Source: Dehalococcoides mccartyi
GTDB lineage: Bacteria; Chloroflexota; Dehalococcoidia; UBA2979
DNA: 64,000 bases
NCBI GenBank assembly: GCA_945865925.1
Contig: CAMBFG010000001.1
Coordinates: 370,703 to 434,702, forward strand
Direction: 5' to 3'
Positions 17,063 through 26,698 of this stretch are shown piece by piece. A program made the position numbers and the translations under genes. The stretch's first letter is position 1. The number at the start of each line of letters is the position of its first letter. The notes beneath the pieces were generated by a model that ran no database searches, was not told the DNA's origin, and was given only the letters and a program-made list of their open reading frames with translations.

Positions 17063-17827
17063 CTATGCCCTGACCTGGAAGGTCCGGTCGAGGTACGGCA
17101 AGCGGAGCAGCCCGCTCATCTGCAGGCCCAACACCACCATCACCAGCCCGCCCACGCGCGCTAGCGTGTCGAGGTGCCCGGCCACGAGCGCCCCCGCGAA
17201 TCCAGCGGAGGCGCCGACCAGCGCGAAGACCACGGCGAACCCAAGGACAAAGGCACCGGCGTTCCTGAGGACGTGCGCTCGGCTCGCCCTCGCGTCCCCG
17301 CTCTCTAGCACGGCCTCACCTGCCAGGTTCACGAGGTAGGCAGGGACGAGGGGAAGGACGCACGGGGAGAGGAACGAGACAACACCACCGAAGAACGCGA
17401 TCGCCGGGCCGAGCCACCCCTGCACGCCGCTGGTGAGGTCACCCTCGACCTCGGCGGTCGTCGAGAAGAGGAAGCCAGCGTCCTGGACCGCGGCGTTCAG
17501 ACGCTGGAACTCGCCGAGGATCATCAGAAAGCCGAGCACGATGAACAGCAGCCCGGTCCCCACCGCCAGCTTCGGCAGGTACGGGCCGAGGCGACGCAGC
17601 CGAGGCGAGATCCAGCCGAACAGGGCGCCGAACGCGAGGAACCACACACCGAGGCCTGCGGCGTACGAGAGCAGCAGGAGCGCCCCCTGCGCTGCAGTGC
17701 CGGAGGCGGCAGCGAGGGTAAGCACCACACCGAGGATCGGCCCGATGCACGGCGACCACGCCACCGCAAACGCCGTGCCCAGGACGAACGATCGCGGGAT
17801 CCCGCGTTCGCGCCAGACGTGCGACAT
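17063..17827 (-). CDS. ccdA: CcdA-family cytochrome c biogenesis/thiol transporter with permuted halves
   Basis: A 254-residue membrane protein of the CcdA/DsbD-beta family, which moves electrons from cytosolic thioredoxin across the membrane to extracytoplasmic thiol-disulfide proteins. The two half-repeats are recognisable, but in reverse order. The usual C-terminal half (AVAWSPCIGPILG, Cys27, with its three helices to about residue 110) comes first. The usual N-terminal half (GGVVSFLSPCVLPLVP, Cys156, helices to about 240) comes second. They are joined by a linker of about 28 residues (111-138). Canonical CcdA ends the first half with the segment found here at the C-terminus (MSGLLRLPYLDRTF). 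Both redox Cys and the Pro residues around them are kept, so it could work. A 65-residue gene precedes it by 11 bp. Confidence 0.85.
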   Translation of the reverse strand: MSHVWRERGIPRSFVLGTAFAVAWSPCIGPILGVVLTLAAASGTAAQGALLLLSYAAGLGVWFLAFGALFGWISPRLRRLGPYLPKLAVGTGLLFIVLGFLMILGEFQRLNAAVQDAGFLFSTTAEVEGDLTSGVQGWLGPAIAFFGGVVSFLSPCVLPLVPAYLVNLAGEAVLESGDARASRAHVLRNAGAFVLGFAVVFALVGASAGFAGALVAGHLDTLARVGGLVMVVLGLQMSGLLRLPYLDRTFQVRA

Positions 17828-17838
17828 CGAGGCCACGC

Positions 17839-18036
17839 TCAGTCGTCGATCCCGAGCAGCCGGCGACGCGCTTCGTCGTACTTCTCCTTGGCGCGCGCCT
17901 CTCGATTCAGCAGGCCTTTGATCTGCTCGGGCGGCAGACGGTTCCCCTCCAGCAGGAGGTCGTGCACGCCGGAGAGGTGCTTCTGCCACGCCTCGTACGC
18001 CTCGCGGTAGGCCTGCTTTGGGTCGTCGTTGGTCAT
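17839..18036 (-). CDS. small charged helical hypothetical protein
   Basis: A 65-residue protein starting at ATG 18036 (Met-Thr-Asn-Asp-Asp). It is almost wholly helical and charged (EAYEAWQKHL, NREARAKEKYDEARRRL), suggesting a short coiled coil. Its stop is 11 bp before the ccdA start, placing it first in the ccdA operon. A longer in-frame extension upstream reads as Arg/Ser-rich sequence and is left out. No family recognised. Confidence 0.6.
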   Translation of the reverse strand: MTNDDPKQAYREAYEAWQKHLSGVHDLLLEGNRLPPEQIKGLLNREARAKEKYDEARRRLLGIDD

Positions 18037-18155
18037 CGGCGACAGTGTATGAGTCGGCAGCCCGCTACTTCTTGCGGGCAGCGTGCGGCACTCGCGGCGG
18101 CGGCTCGCTGTAGATGTCCGACGCCTTGAATGCCCGGACGCCGACCGGACACGCA

Positions 18156-18181
18156 AACGGCGCACCCGAGGGAGCGCCGTT
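18156..18181 (-). terminator. intrinsic terminator of tRNA-Glu(CTC)
   Basis: On the minus strand, just after the tRNA 3' end, an 8-bp stem AACGGCGC/GCGCCGTT encloses an inner CCC/GGG pairing with a two-base tip. It is followed by TTTGCG when the last stem base is counted. Position 10 bases beyond the CCA end supports termination of the tRNA transcript. Confidence 0.6.
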
Positions 18182-18190
18182 ACGAGTGAC

Positions 18191-18267
18191 TGGTGACCCA
18201 TACCGGATTCGAACCGGTGGTTTCCGCCTTGAGAGGGCAGCGTCCTAGGCCGCTAGACGAATGGGCC
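18191..18267 (-). tRNA. tRNA-Glu(CTC)
   Basis: A complete cloverleaf on the minus strand: acceptor GGCCCAT/ATGGGTC, D-loop GTCTAGCGGCCTAGGAC typical of tRNA-Glu, anticodon loop CTCTCAA with anticodon CTC, T-arm ACCGG-TTCGAAT-CCGGT, discriminator A and encoded CCA. A GGGCGC-TTTC-GCGCCC hairpin lies just upstream (18279-18294). Confidence 0.95.
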
Positions 18268-18490
18268 ACGACAAACACGGGCGCTTTCGCGCCCACCATG
18301 TGTGTACACCATTCGTCCCCTCCGATCCAACCCCGCACCTTCGTTGCGTCACCGAGCGCCCGGGCCGCGCCGTCGCTGAGACGGCGATTCTCCGGACGAC
18401 TGCTCAGGAATGAGCAGATTCCGGGGATCGGCATGTTGCCCTTCGGGCTCCGCCGACGAATCATCTGCACACCACCTGCGGGGGTACGCG

Positions 18491-18913
18491 ATGCGGTTCG
18501 TCCTTTCCAACCCGCGTCTCTTTCTTTCGAAGACCGTGATGGTCTTCGCACTCTCGTTCGCCCTCATCCCGTTGTTGCAGTGGAAGAGCGACCTCCCTGC
18601 CCTCGCCTACACCGGCTCGATGGTTGGGCTCCACGTCTTCATCCTCGGCATCTACCTCTACCGCGTGCGCTTCCGCGACCTCGACCCTGACCGCCGCTCG
18701 CTCGTCGCGCGGATCCTCGGCCTCGCGATCACGACGTATCTCCTGTCGACGACCTCGTCGTTCAGCGCGGAATCGTCGGTCGCCACGCTGGCGCTGCAGA
18801 TGCTCGCCGTCTCACTCGTCCACATGGGGATCCTCGCGCTCCTGATGGTGCGGGTCATCCCAGCGGTGCGTGCCCAACCCTCCGAGGTGAACGCGACCGT
18901 CTCGGCTCGATAG
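18491..18913 (+). CDS. hypothetical four-helix membrane protein
   Basis: A 140-residue protein starting at ATG 18491 (Met-Arg-Phe-Val-Leu). Four hydrophobic segments are visible, at about 13-29, 36-55, 72-90 and 101-121, connected by basic loops (RVRFRDLDPDRRS), which places both ends in the cytosol. No family is recognised and there are no conserved charged residues inside the membrane to suggest transport. It stands alone between a tRNA and the LLM-class gene. Confidence 0.6.
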   Translation: MRFVLSNPRLFLSKTVMVFALSFALIPLLQWKSDLPALAYTGSMVGLHVFILGIYLYRVRFRDLDPDRRSLVARILGLAITTYLLSTTSSFSAESSVATLALQMLAVSLVHMGILALLMVRVIPAVRAQPSEVNATVSAR

Positions 18914-18987
18914 TCCGAATCCAGCCCAACCGGCACACCCCTCCTCCGCGCAGTAGCATCCCGCCTCGCACCACGATGGAGGCGGAT

Positions 18988-19944
18988 ATGGATCTGGGCG
19001 TGATGATCGAGGGCCAGGAAGGGCTCACCTGGGATCGTTGGCGCCGCATCATGCGCGCGACCGAGGACCTGGGGTTCGAGTCGCTCTGGCGCTCTGACCA
19101 CTTCTTCTCGCTCTCCGGCCCGCACGAGCGGCCGGCGCTGGAGACGTTCCTCTCGTTCGTCCTCGTTGCGACGGAGACATCACGCATCCGCTTTGGATCG
19201 CTCGTCGCCTCGGCGACCTTCAGGCATCCGTCACTCGTCGCGCGCATGGCGGCACAGATCGATGTGCTGTCGGGCGGCCGGTTCATCCTGGGCATGGGCG
19301 CCGGTTGGAACGTGCCGGAGCACGAGGCGTTCGGCATCGCATTCCCCCCGCTGAAGGAGCGAATGGACCGGCTGGAGGAGAGCGTGCGGGTGGTGCGTGC
19401 GCTCTGGGGCGAGGGCGCGGCCAACCTCGAGGGTCGCTACTACACGTTGAAGGACGCGATCTGCGAGCCGAAGCCGCTCCAGCAGCCGATGCCACTGCTC
19501 ATCGGCGGCTCCGGCGAACGTCGTACGCTCAAACTCGTCGCGCAGTTCGCGGACGAATGGAACGGCGTCGGTCTCACGCCCGAGACCTACCTTGCGAAGC
19601 GCACGATCCTCGAGCGCCACTGCGCCGATGTGGGCCGTGACCCGAAGACGATCCGCCACTCCCAGATGGTCGGCTTCATCATCGGCAAGACCGACGCCGA
19701 CCAGCGGGCGCACCTCGCGAAGGTCGCGGAGACACTCCCCGCCCTCGGCCGGAACGACCCGGGCGAGGTGATCCGGAACATGAAGTCACGCGGCTGGCTG
19801 GTAGGGACCCCCGACGAAGTGGTGCAGGAGATCGGTCGGCGTCAGGAGGCGGGCCTCACCCGCATCATGCTGCAGCATCAGGCGCAGGAAGACTTTGCGA
19901 CCCTGGAACTGATCGCCAGCGAGGTGCTGCCGCAGGTCCGGTGA
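18988..19944 (+). CDS. LLM-class (luciferase-like) flavin or F420-dependent oxidoreductase
   Basis: A 318-residue TIM-barrel oxidoreductase of the bacterial luciferase-like family. The start at ATG 18988 is chosen because GGAGG lies five bases upstream; an in-frame ATG 12 bases earlier is possible. Typical family segments are present: GFESLWRSDHFF, RIRFGSLV, RHPSLVARMAAQIDVLSGGRFILGMGAGW, and a C-terminal GTPDEVVQEI. These enzymes use FMNH2 or F420; the LLM class F420-dependent branch is favoured by the segment pattern but not proven. The substrate is unknown. The gene ends 27 bp before a converging tRNA-Glu. Confidence 0.88.
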   Translation: MDLGVMIEGQEGLTWDRWRRIMRATEDLGFESLWRSDHFFSLSGPHERPALETFLSFVLVATETSRIRFGSLVASATFRHPSLVARMAAQIDVLSGGRFILGMGAGWNVPEHEAFGIAFPPLKERMDRLEESVRVVRALWGEGAANLEGRYYTLKDAICEPKPLQQPMPLLIGGSGERRTLKLVAQFADEWNGVGLTPETYLAKRTILERHCADVGRDPKTIRHSQMVGFIIGKTDADQRAHLAKVAETLPALGRNDPGEVIRNMKSRGWLVGTPDEVVQEIGRRQEAGLTRIMLQHQAQEDFATLELIASEVLPQVR

Positions 19945-19971
19945 GTCCTCATAGGAACCGCCGCGCGAGGG

Positions 19972-20046
19972 TGGTGCCCCCAAGGGGAATTGAACCCCTG
20001 TCTGCACCTTGAAAGGGTGCCGTCCTAACCTCTAGACGATAGGGGC
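19972..20046 (-). tRNA. tRNA-Glu(TTC)
   Basis: Minus-strand cloverleaf with acceptor GCCCCTA/TGGGGGC, D-loop GTCTAGAGGTTAGGAC, anticodon stem GCACC/GGTGC around loop CTTTCAA (anticodon TTC), T-arm GGGGT-TCAATTC, discriminator A and encoded CCA. Together with the CTC isoacceptor about 1.7 kb away it covers both Glu codons. Confidence 0.95.
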
Positions 20047-20125
20047 GCGGCGACGCTCCACGGTCGTTGCCGAGGATAGCCCGCACTTCGAGGCTGGGTC
20101 GACGGGCCTGCGCCTACCTCGACCC

Positions 20126-20380
20126 CTACCGCGGTAGGTGAGGCTCGTGACGGTCCGGGACCGATGGGCGCGACGCCGGGACTGCCGGCGCGGCCACCGA
20201 GGGCCCGCGAGCGAAGGAGGTTGGCGCACGGCCGGCCTCGCGCGGGCGCAGTGCCTCGGCACGGCGAGGTGCCACCCACGGTTTCGGCGCTTCCGAAGAC
20301 GTTTCCTCGCAGGCCTCGACCTCAACGGTCAGCGCGGCGCGCGGGCCATCTGCAGCGGCATTCGGTGTCTCGGGCTCGGA
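20126..20380 (-). pseudogene. out-of-frame C-terminal extension of the preceding membrane-anchored protein
   Basis: This minus-strand stretch is open in the frame that would be read if the 31-bp repeat were single copy. It encodes a low-complexity Ala/Pro/Glu/Arg tail (SEPETPNAAADGP, SSEAPKPWVAPRR) ending at TAG 20126. The current arrangement disconnects it from its start. It could still be reached by ribosomal slippage or by repeat contraction. Confidence 0.45.
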
Positions 20381-20855
20381 GCGGGCGGCGGTCTCGACCC
20401 ACGGACTCGGCGCGGGCGGCGGTCTCGACCCACGGACTCGGCGCGGGCGGCATGGCTGTCGGGCCGTCATGCGAATCATCGGGCTCATCCAGCAGGCCAG
20501 CCCGATCCTGATCGCGCTTCTGCCACCAGCGGTACGCCAGGACGATGCCACCAACGACTGCCACGAACAGCATCACGCCTGCGGCACGTCGCTTCCGACG
20601 CGGGCGGCGTACGACAAGACGTACCGGGCTGTGCTTCGCACCGGCCTCGATCGCTGCCTCGACGAGGTCACTCAGGGCTGGGAGTGCGCTCGGAAGCGAC
20701 CCCGGCAGCGCCAGGATCGGGAGATCCGCGCGCGAGGGGAGGTCATGCCAGCCCTCGCGCACCTCCCGCACCAGCCGATGATCGGCGATGCGGTCAGATA
20801 CGCGGTCTGCGAGGCGTGCAGAGCGCTTACGGCGAGGGAACGCGATGAGTGCCAT
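20322..20855 (-). CDS. membrane-anchored hypothetical protein, C-terminus frameshifted by a tandem duplication
   Basis: A 177-residue protein as it stands. The first 90 residues are basic and helical, one membrane helix follows at about 92-111 (AGVMLFVAVVGGIVLAYRWW), then an acidic stretch. After PPAPSPWVETAA the frame enters the second copy of a 31-bp tandem repeat and continues into Arg-rich sequence (RRPLRARDTECRC) that looks non-native. If one copy is removed, the frame continues through about 85 residues of Ala/Pro/Glu-rich sequence to a stop at 20126, giving 232 residues. That form looks like the ancestral protein. Function unknown. Confidence 0.6.
   Translation of the reverse strand: MALIAFPRRKRSARLADRVSDRIADHRLVREVREGWHDLPSRADLPILALPGSLPSALPALSDLVEAAIEAGAKHSPVRLVVRRPRRKRRAAGVMLFVAVVGGIVLAYRWWQKRDQDRAGLLDEPDDSHDGPTAMPPAPSPWVETAARAESVGRDRRPLRARDTECRCRWPARRADR
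20381..20442. repeat. 31-bp perfect tandem duplication (two copies plus a partial third)
   Basis: Two identical 31-bp units, 20381-20411 and 20412-20442, are followed by the first 8 bases of a third (20443-20450). The unit begins GCGGGCGGCGGTCTC. Because 31 is not a multiple of three, the copy number decides the reading frame of the minus-strand gene that spans it. Confidence 0.95.
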
Positions 20856-21095
20856 GGGCCGTCGGCTTTCGGTGGTCGAATGTCTCGCGCCGCCGCCTAC
20901 GTCGCGAAACTGTGGATAACGCCCCCAGCCTCGGTCGGGAGGTCGATTTTAGCATCGGAGGGAACCCCGCTGCGGCCTCGGACGCGGGACAGATTCGTTT
21001 CGTATGGAAATTTCCCGGCGGCGTAACGTGTCGAGGTCGGAACGAACGGATATGTCACGATTTCGTTATTTGAGCCAGCAGCGACAGGACGACGG

Positions 21096-22472
21096 ATGGC
21101 TCTGGACACCGACCGACGCAAGATCCAGCACCTCCTCCGTCGCGCCGGGTGGGGCTACTCCCCCTCCGAACTGAACGAATACCTCGCGCTCGGCCTCAAG
21201 GGCAGCATCGACCGCCTCCTCTCCCCTGACTCAGTGGACGACTCCGCCAGCCAGGCGCTCATCGCCGGCCTCGAGACTGACCCCAACCAGGACCGAGGCG
21301 CGCTGCTCGCCGCCTGGCATCTGCGCATCATCACCACGAAGCGTCCGCTGCTGGAGCGGATGGTCTACTTCTGGCACGACCACTTCGCGACCGCGGTCAG
21401 CAAGGTGGAGAGCCCCGCCTTCATGCAGGCGCAGAACGACCTCTTCCGCACGCGTGCCTTCGGCCGGTTCGACGAGATGCTGACGGGCGTCGCACGCGAC
21501 GCCGCGATGATGGTGTTCCTGGACAACCGCCTGAACATCCGCAGCGCGCCGAATGAGAACTTCGCGCGCGAACTGATGGAACTCCACACCCTCGGCGAGG
21601 GCAACGTCTACACCGAGAAGGACATCAAGGAAGCGGCCCGCGCGCTGACTGGCTGGCGCATCACGACCGAGGAACTCCCCAAGGATCCCATGGGGAAGAC
21701 GAAGTACCCGAAGCCGACCGGCGCGGTGCTCGTCGCCAACCGCTTCGACGCTGGCAAGAAGACGTTCCTCGGCGTCACGGGCAACCTGAACGACCAGGAC
21801 GTCATCCGCGCGCTTGCGGCGCTGCCGGAGACCGCGCGCTTCATCGGCCGCAAACTCTGGCGCTACTTCGCCGTCGCCCAGCCGACCGAAGAGATGCTCG
21901 CCCGCACGACGAAGGCGTACTTCGACTCGAAGTACTCGATGCGCGAAGTCGTGCGGACCATCCTCACCTCGGACGAGATGTACTCGGACGAGGCCTACCG
22001 CTGGCGGATCAAGTCGCCGGTGGAGTACGTCCTCGGCTACACGCGCAGCCTTGGCCTCGTCGGCGCGACGACGCGCACGATCACGCAGACCCGCGCGATG
22101 AACCAGACGCTGTACGAACCACCCGGACCGCAGGGCTGGAGCAAGGGCGGTGCCGACTGGATCGCCTCCACCACCATGCTCGCGCGCGCCAACTTCGCCT
22201 ACGAGGTCACCCGCTCGGACGGCCCGAAGGCGCAGGTCGTCGATGCCCCCGCTCTGCTCCGCGCGAACGGGCTCACCGTCTCCGCCGCCCAGATCGTTGA
22301 TGGCCTTGCCGACCTGATCATCGGCGGCGACATCGACAGCGCCACGCGACAGACCCTCATCGACTACCTCGGCGGTGCGACGCACTTCAACTTCGCCGAG
22401 GCGCAACGCAACGGCGCACTCCACGGCGTGCTCTACCTCATGCTCTCCATGCCGCTGGCGCACCTGGCCTAA
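21096..22472 (+). CDS. DUF1800 family protein
   Basis: A 458-residue DUF1800 protein. It shows the family start (IQHLLRRAGWGYSPSEL), the RPLLERMVYFWHDHFA segment, NENFARELMELHTLGEG, the AARALTGWRI motif, and a C-terminal GWSKGGADWI stretch. No signal peptide is visible, unlike many family members. It is followed after 15 bp by a DUF1501 gene; the two families very often occur side by side. Function is not established; proposals include export-linked enzymes acting on the cell envelope. Confidence 0.9.
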   Translation: MALDTDRRKIQHLLRRAGWGYSPSELNEYLALGLKGSIDRLLSPDSVDDSASQALIAGLETDPNQDRGALLAAWHLRIITTKRPLLERMVYFWHDHFATAVSKVESPAFMQAQNDLFRTRAFGRFDEMLTGVARDAAMMVFLDNRLNIRSAPNENFARELMELHTLGEGNVYTEKDIKEAARALTGWRITTEELPKDPMGKTKYPKPTGAVLVANRFDAGKKTFLGVTGNLNDQDVIRALAALPETARFIGRKLWRYFAVAQPTEEMLARTTKAYFDSKYSMREVVRTILTSDEMYSDEAYRWRIKSPVEYVLGYTRSLGLVGATTRTITQTRAMNQTLYEPPGPQGWSKGGADWIASTTMLARANFAYEVTRSDGPKAQVVDAPALLRANGLTVSAAQIVDGLADLIIGGDIDSATRQTLIDYLGGATHFNFAEAQRNGALHGVLYLMLSMPLAHLA

Positions 22473-22487
22473 TCGAGGACACACGAG

Positions 22488-23795
22488 ATGCCCGAAGAGA
22501 CCTTCCTCGACCGCCCGATCGACCGCCGCTCCTTCATCAAGGGCGGGATGGCCTTCGTCAGCGCCGCCACGGCCATGCCCCCCGCCTTCCTGCGGGCCAC
22601 CTTCGACGACAACTCCGTCCCGATCGCTGAGGTCACCAAGGAGACGGCGGCGTCCCTGGGGCGTCGAGTGCTCGTGGTGCTGCAGTTAGCGGGCGGGAAC
22701 GACGGGCTGAACACCGTCATCCCGCTGGGCGACCGCGGCTACTTCACCTCGCGGCCAGGCCTCGCGCAGAACCCGGAGTCCACCCTCGCCCTGAGCAACG
22801 GCATGGCGCTCAACGGCGTCATGAAGGGGATGAAGGGCCTGTGGGACCAGCAGCGGATGGCGGTAGTCCTCGGTGTCGGCTACCCGAACCCGAACCGCTC
22901 CCATTTCCGCGCCATGGACATCTGGCACACCGCTTCCACTGCCGAGGGCTTCGGCAACGGCTGGATCGGGAAACTCCTCGACGCCACCGCGCACGAGAAG
23001 GACTCTGCCTGGCGCGCCGCGAACATCGGCAATGAGTTGCCGCGCAGCCTGTTCGCGGATTCCGTCTTCGTCCCCTCGCTCTCTTCGATCCCCGCGTACG
23101 TGCTGTCGACGGACCGCAAGTTCCCGAAGGACGCCGACCGTCGCCTGCAGACGTTCGCGCAGATCAACGCGCGCTATGCGGAGGACGCCGCCGTCCAGGC
23201 GGAGTACGGCGGCGCGCTCGCCTTCGTCTCCCAGACGGGGTTCGAGGCGTACCAGAGCACCGTGATGCTGCAGGCGGACGCGAAGTCGTACGTGGCAAAG
23301 GCCACCTACCCCAACACCCCGCTGGCGAACGCCTTCAAGACCGCCGCGACATTGATTATGTCTCGCCTCGGAACCGGCGTCGTCTACATCACGACCGGCG
23401 GGTTCGACACCCACGCGGGCCAGTCCGGCACCCAGAACCGCCTGCTCCAGACCGTCTCGGACGCCGTCGGGGCGTTCTACACCGACCTGGCCGCGCAAGA
23501 GGCCGCCGACGATGTCTCCACCGTGATGTGGACCGAGTTCGGCCGGCGCATCAAGGAGAACGGCTCCGGGGGCACCGACCACGGCACGTCCACGCCGATG
23601 TTCGTCATCGGTGGTGGCGTGAAGCCCGGGCTCTACGGCGAGCAGCCCCTGACGTCCTCACCTGATTCGAGCGGCGACCTGAAGTATTCGACCGACTTCC
23701 GTCAGGTGTACGCCTCGATCATCGAGCAGCGGTTCGGCGTGGCCTCGAAGGACGTGCTCGGCCAGACCTACAACACCTTGCCGCTGTTCGCGTAG
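22488..23795 (+). CDS. DUF1501 family protein with Tat signal
   Basis: A 435-residue DUF1501 protein (related to the alkaline phosphatase/sulfatase superfamily fold). The N-terminus has a twin-arginine signal, DRRSFIKGGMAF, then a hydrophobic stretch to about residue 35, so export in folded form is expected. Family motifs: LQLAGGNDGLNTVIP, GYPNPNRSHFRAMDIWHT, GGFDTHAGQ, WTEFGRRIKENGSGGTDHG, and a final FRQVYASIIEQ. It is the second gene of the DUF1800-DUF1501 pair. Enzymatic activity unproven. Confidence 0.92.
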   Translation: MPEETFLDRPIDRRSFIKGGMAFVSAATAMPPAFLRATFDDNSVPIAEVTKETAASLGRRVLVVLQLAGGNDGLNTVIPLGDRGYFTSRPGLAQNPESTLALSNGMALNGVMKGMKGLWDQQRMAVVLGVGYPNPNRSHFRAMDIWHTASTAEGFGNGWIGKLLDATAHEKDSAWRAANIGNELPRSLFADSVFVPSLSSIPAYVLSTDRKFPKDADRRLQTFAQINARYAEDAAVQAEYGGALAFVSQTGFEAYQSTVMLQADAKSYVAKATYPNTPLANAFKTAATLIMSRLGTGVVYITTGGFDTHAGQSGTQNRLLQTVSDAVGAFYTDLAAQEAADDVSTVMWTEFGRRIKENGSGGTDHGTSTPMFVIGGGVKPGLYGEQPLTSSPDSSGDLKYSTDFRQVYASIIEQRFGVASKDVLGQTYNTLPLFA

Positions 23796-23882
23796 CGAAC
23801 GATATCCGCCGGAATCTGGGGCCCTCCCCCGTACTGCCCTCAGGCGTATAGTCGGGGGCACGCTGTCTCCGGAGGCCCGCTA

Positions 23883-25349
<1,467 letters not shown>

Positions 25350-25374
25350 CGCGCGCCTCGACTGTCGCCCAAGC

Positions 25375-25404
25375 AAGACGCCCGGCCGATTGGCCGGGCG
25401 TCTT
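25375..25404. terminator. bidirectional terminator between malic enzyme and sulfite-oxidase-like gene
   Basis: A 13-bp perfect stem (AAGACGCCCGGCC at 25375-25387 and its complement at 25392-25404) with loop GATT. The A-rich left side and T-containing right side suit both directions, and the position between two converging genes supports shared use. Confidence 0.75.
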
Positions 25405-25426
25405 CGTGTCTGCGGGGCAGCCGAGG

Positions 25427-26032
25427 CTAGCCGTAGCGCTCCTCGGTCCAGGGGTCACCGTGCATGTGGTAGCCGTACATCTCCCAGAAGCCAGCGCGGT
25501 CGGCGGCGACGAACTCCATGCCGCGCACCCACTTCGCGCTCTTCCAGAAGTAGAGCGCGGGGACCAGACCTCGGAGCGGCCAGCCGTGCTCCTCGGAGAG
25601 TGGTGCGCCGTTGTGCGTGTGGACGAGCATGTTCTCTGGGCCGTGGAGTTCCGACAGCGGCACGTTGGTCGTGTAGCCGCCATACGAGTGGAAGATCACG
25701 TGCGCCGCTTCCGGCTTCGGCTTCGCGAGGGCGATCAGGTCGTCCATCGTGACGCCGTCCCAGTCGTTGTCGAACTTCGACCAGGTGGTGACGCAGTGGA
25801 TGTCGCTGTGGCTCTTCGCCTGCGACATCGCCATGAACTCGTCCCAGGTGAGGGTGACCTCCTGCTCGACGAGGCCAAAGATGTGGAACTTCCACGTCGC
25901 GAGGTCGACCTTTGGGATGGAGCCGTAGTGGAGCACCGGCCAGCCGTCCGTCAGACGCTGCCCCGGGGGAAGGCGCGGCCGGCCGTCGTCGCGAGCCTCT
26001 TGCGTGCGCGGATCTTTGGTGAAGAGCGCCAT
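25427..26032 (-). CDS. sulfite-oxidase-like molybdenum cofactor oxidoreductase
   Basis: A 201-residue protein with the sulfite oxidase molybdopterin-domain fold (YuiH-like, the short cytosolic type). The start at ATG 26032 gives MALFTKDPRTQEA. The Moco-ligating Cys is in DIHCVTTWSKFDNDWDGV; FHSYGGYTTNVPL and HGWPLRGLVPALYFWKSAKWV are typical downstream motifs. There is no signal peptide and no dimerisation or heme domain. Substrate unknown. Confidence 0.92.
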   Translation of the reverse strand: MALFTKDPRTQEARDDGRPRLPPGQRLTDGWPVLHYGSIPKVDLATWKFHIFGLVEQEVTLTWDEFMAMSQAKSHSDIHCVTTWSKFDNDWDGVTMDDLIALAKPKPEAAHVIFHSYGGYTTNVPLSELHGPENMLVHTHNGAPLSEEHGWPLRGLVPALYFWKSAKWVRGMEFVAADRAGFWEMYGYHMHGDPWTEERYG

Positions 26033-26155
26033 CGGGCGGCCTCCCTGCTCTCTGATGGTGGAGGCATCCAGTGTACCGCCGCCGCTCCAGACGCCTCGCG
26101 CGCCTCCGGGGCAGGCTGAGGGCGCTCGACCGAGGCCTGCCGTAGGATCGAGGTG

Positions 26156-26698
26156 ATGGAACAGCCCGTGACCTTCTCCGCCACCTCCAGCGCGTCCGCC
26201 ACCATCGGCGCGCGGGGCCTCGCCGCGTGGCGTCGCGTCGCGCCGTGGCTCCTGCTGGCCGCGGCGATCATCGGCGTCGATCAGGGCACGAAGGCGATCG
26301 TGCGCGCTCGGATGGACCTCTACGAGATCTGGCCGGCCGGCTGGGAGATCATCCGGTTGCAGCACGTGCAGAACACGGGGGCCGCCTTCGGCATCCTGCA
26401 GGGCGCCGGTACCTTCCTCGTCGTCGCGACGTTCATCGCGATCGTCGCGATCGCCATCTTCCTGCTCACGCTGCCCTCGCACGGGCGCCTGTACCACCTC
26501 GCGCTGTCGATGATTCTCGGCGGCGCGATCGGGAACCTGATCGACCGCATTCGGCTCGGCGCGGTGACCGACTTCATCGACCCGACGCACTACCCGGCCT
26601 TCAACCTCGCCGACTCCTCCATCGTGTGCGGCGTCGCGCTGCTCGGCTTCCTCGCCTTCCGCGAAGGCAACGACACCCCTCCAAAGGAACAGCCGTGA
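26156..26698 (+). CDS. lspA: lipoprotein signal peptidase (SPase II)
   Basis: A 180-residue inner-membrane aspartyl protease that removes signal peptides from prolipoproteins. The start is at ATG 26156 or the adjoining GTG 26153. Four membrane helices are visible. Signature segments: IGVDQGTKAIV, QNTGAAFGIL, GGAIGNLIDR-RLGAVTDFID (first catalytic Asp) and FNLADSSIV (second catalytic Asp). A non-conserved N-terminus of about 30 residues precedes helix 1. The stop overlaps the rluD GTG start, the usual lspA-rluD pairing. Confidence 0.96.
   Translation: MEQPVTFSATSSASATIGARGLAAWRRVAPWLLLAAAIIGVDQGTKAIVRARMDLYEIWPAGWEIIRLQHVQNTGAAFGILQGAGTFLVVATFIAIVAIAIFLLTLPSHGRLYHLALSMILGGAIGNLIDRIRLGAVTDFIDPTHYPAFNLADSSIVCGVALLGFLAFREGNDTPPKEQP

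Noticed and set aside
17828..17989. An N-terminal extension of the CcdA frame carrying 54 extra residues
   Set aside because: It is Arg/Pro/Ala-rich and overlaps the better-supported 65-residue gene in another frame; the ATG at 17827 is preferred.
20125..20138. Palindrome CCTACCGCGGTAGG beside the tRNA-Glu(TTC) gene
   Set aside because: A 14-bp palindrome with no spacer or T-run; it is too short to call an operator or terminator without further copies.
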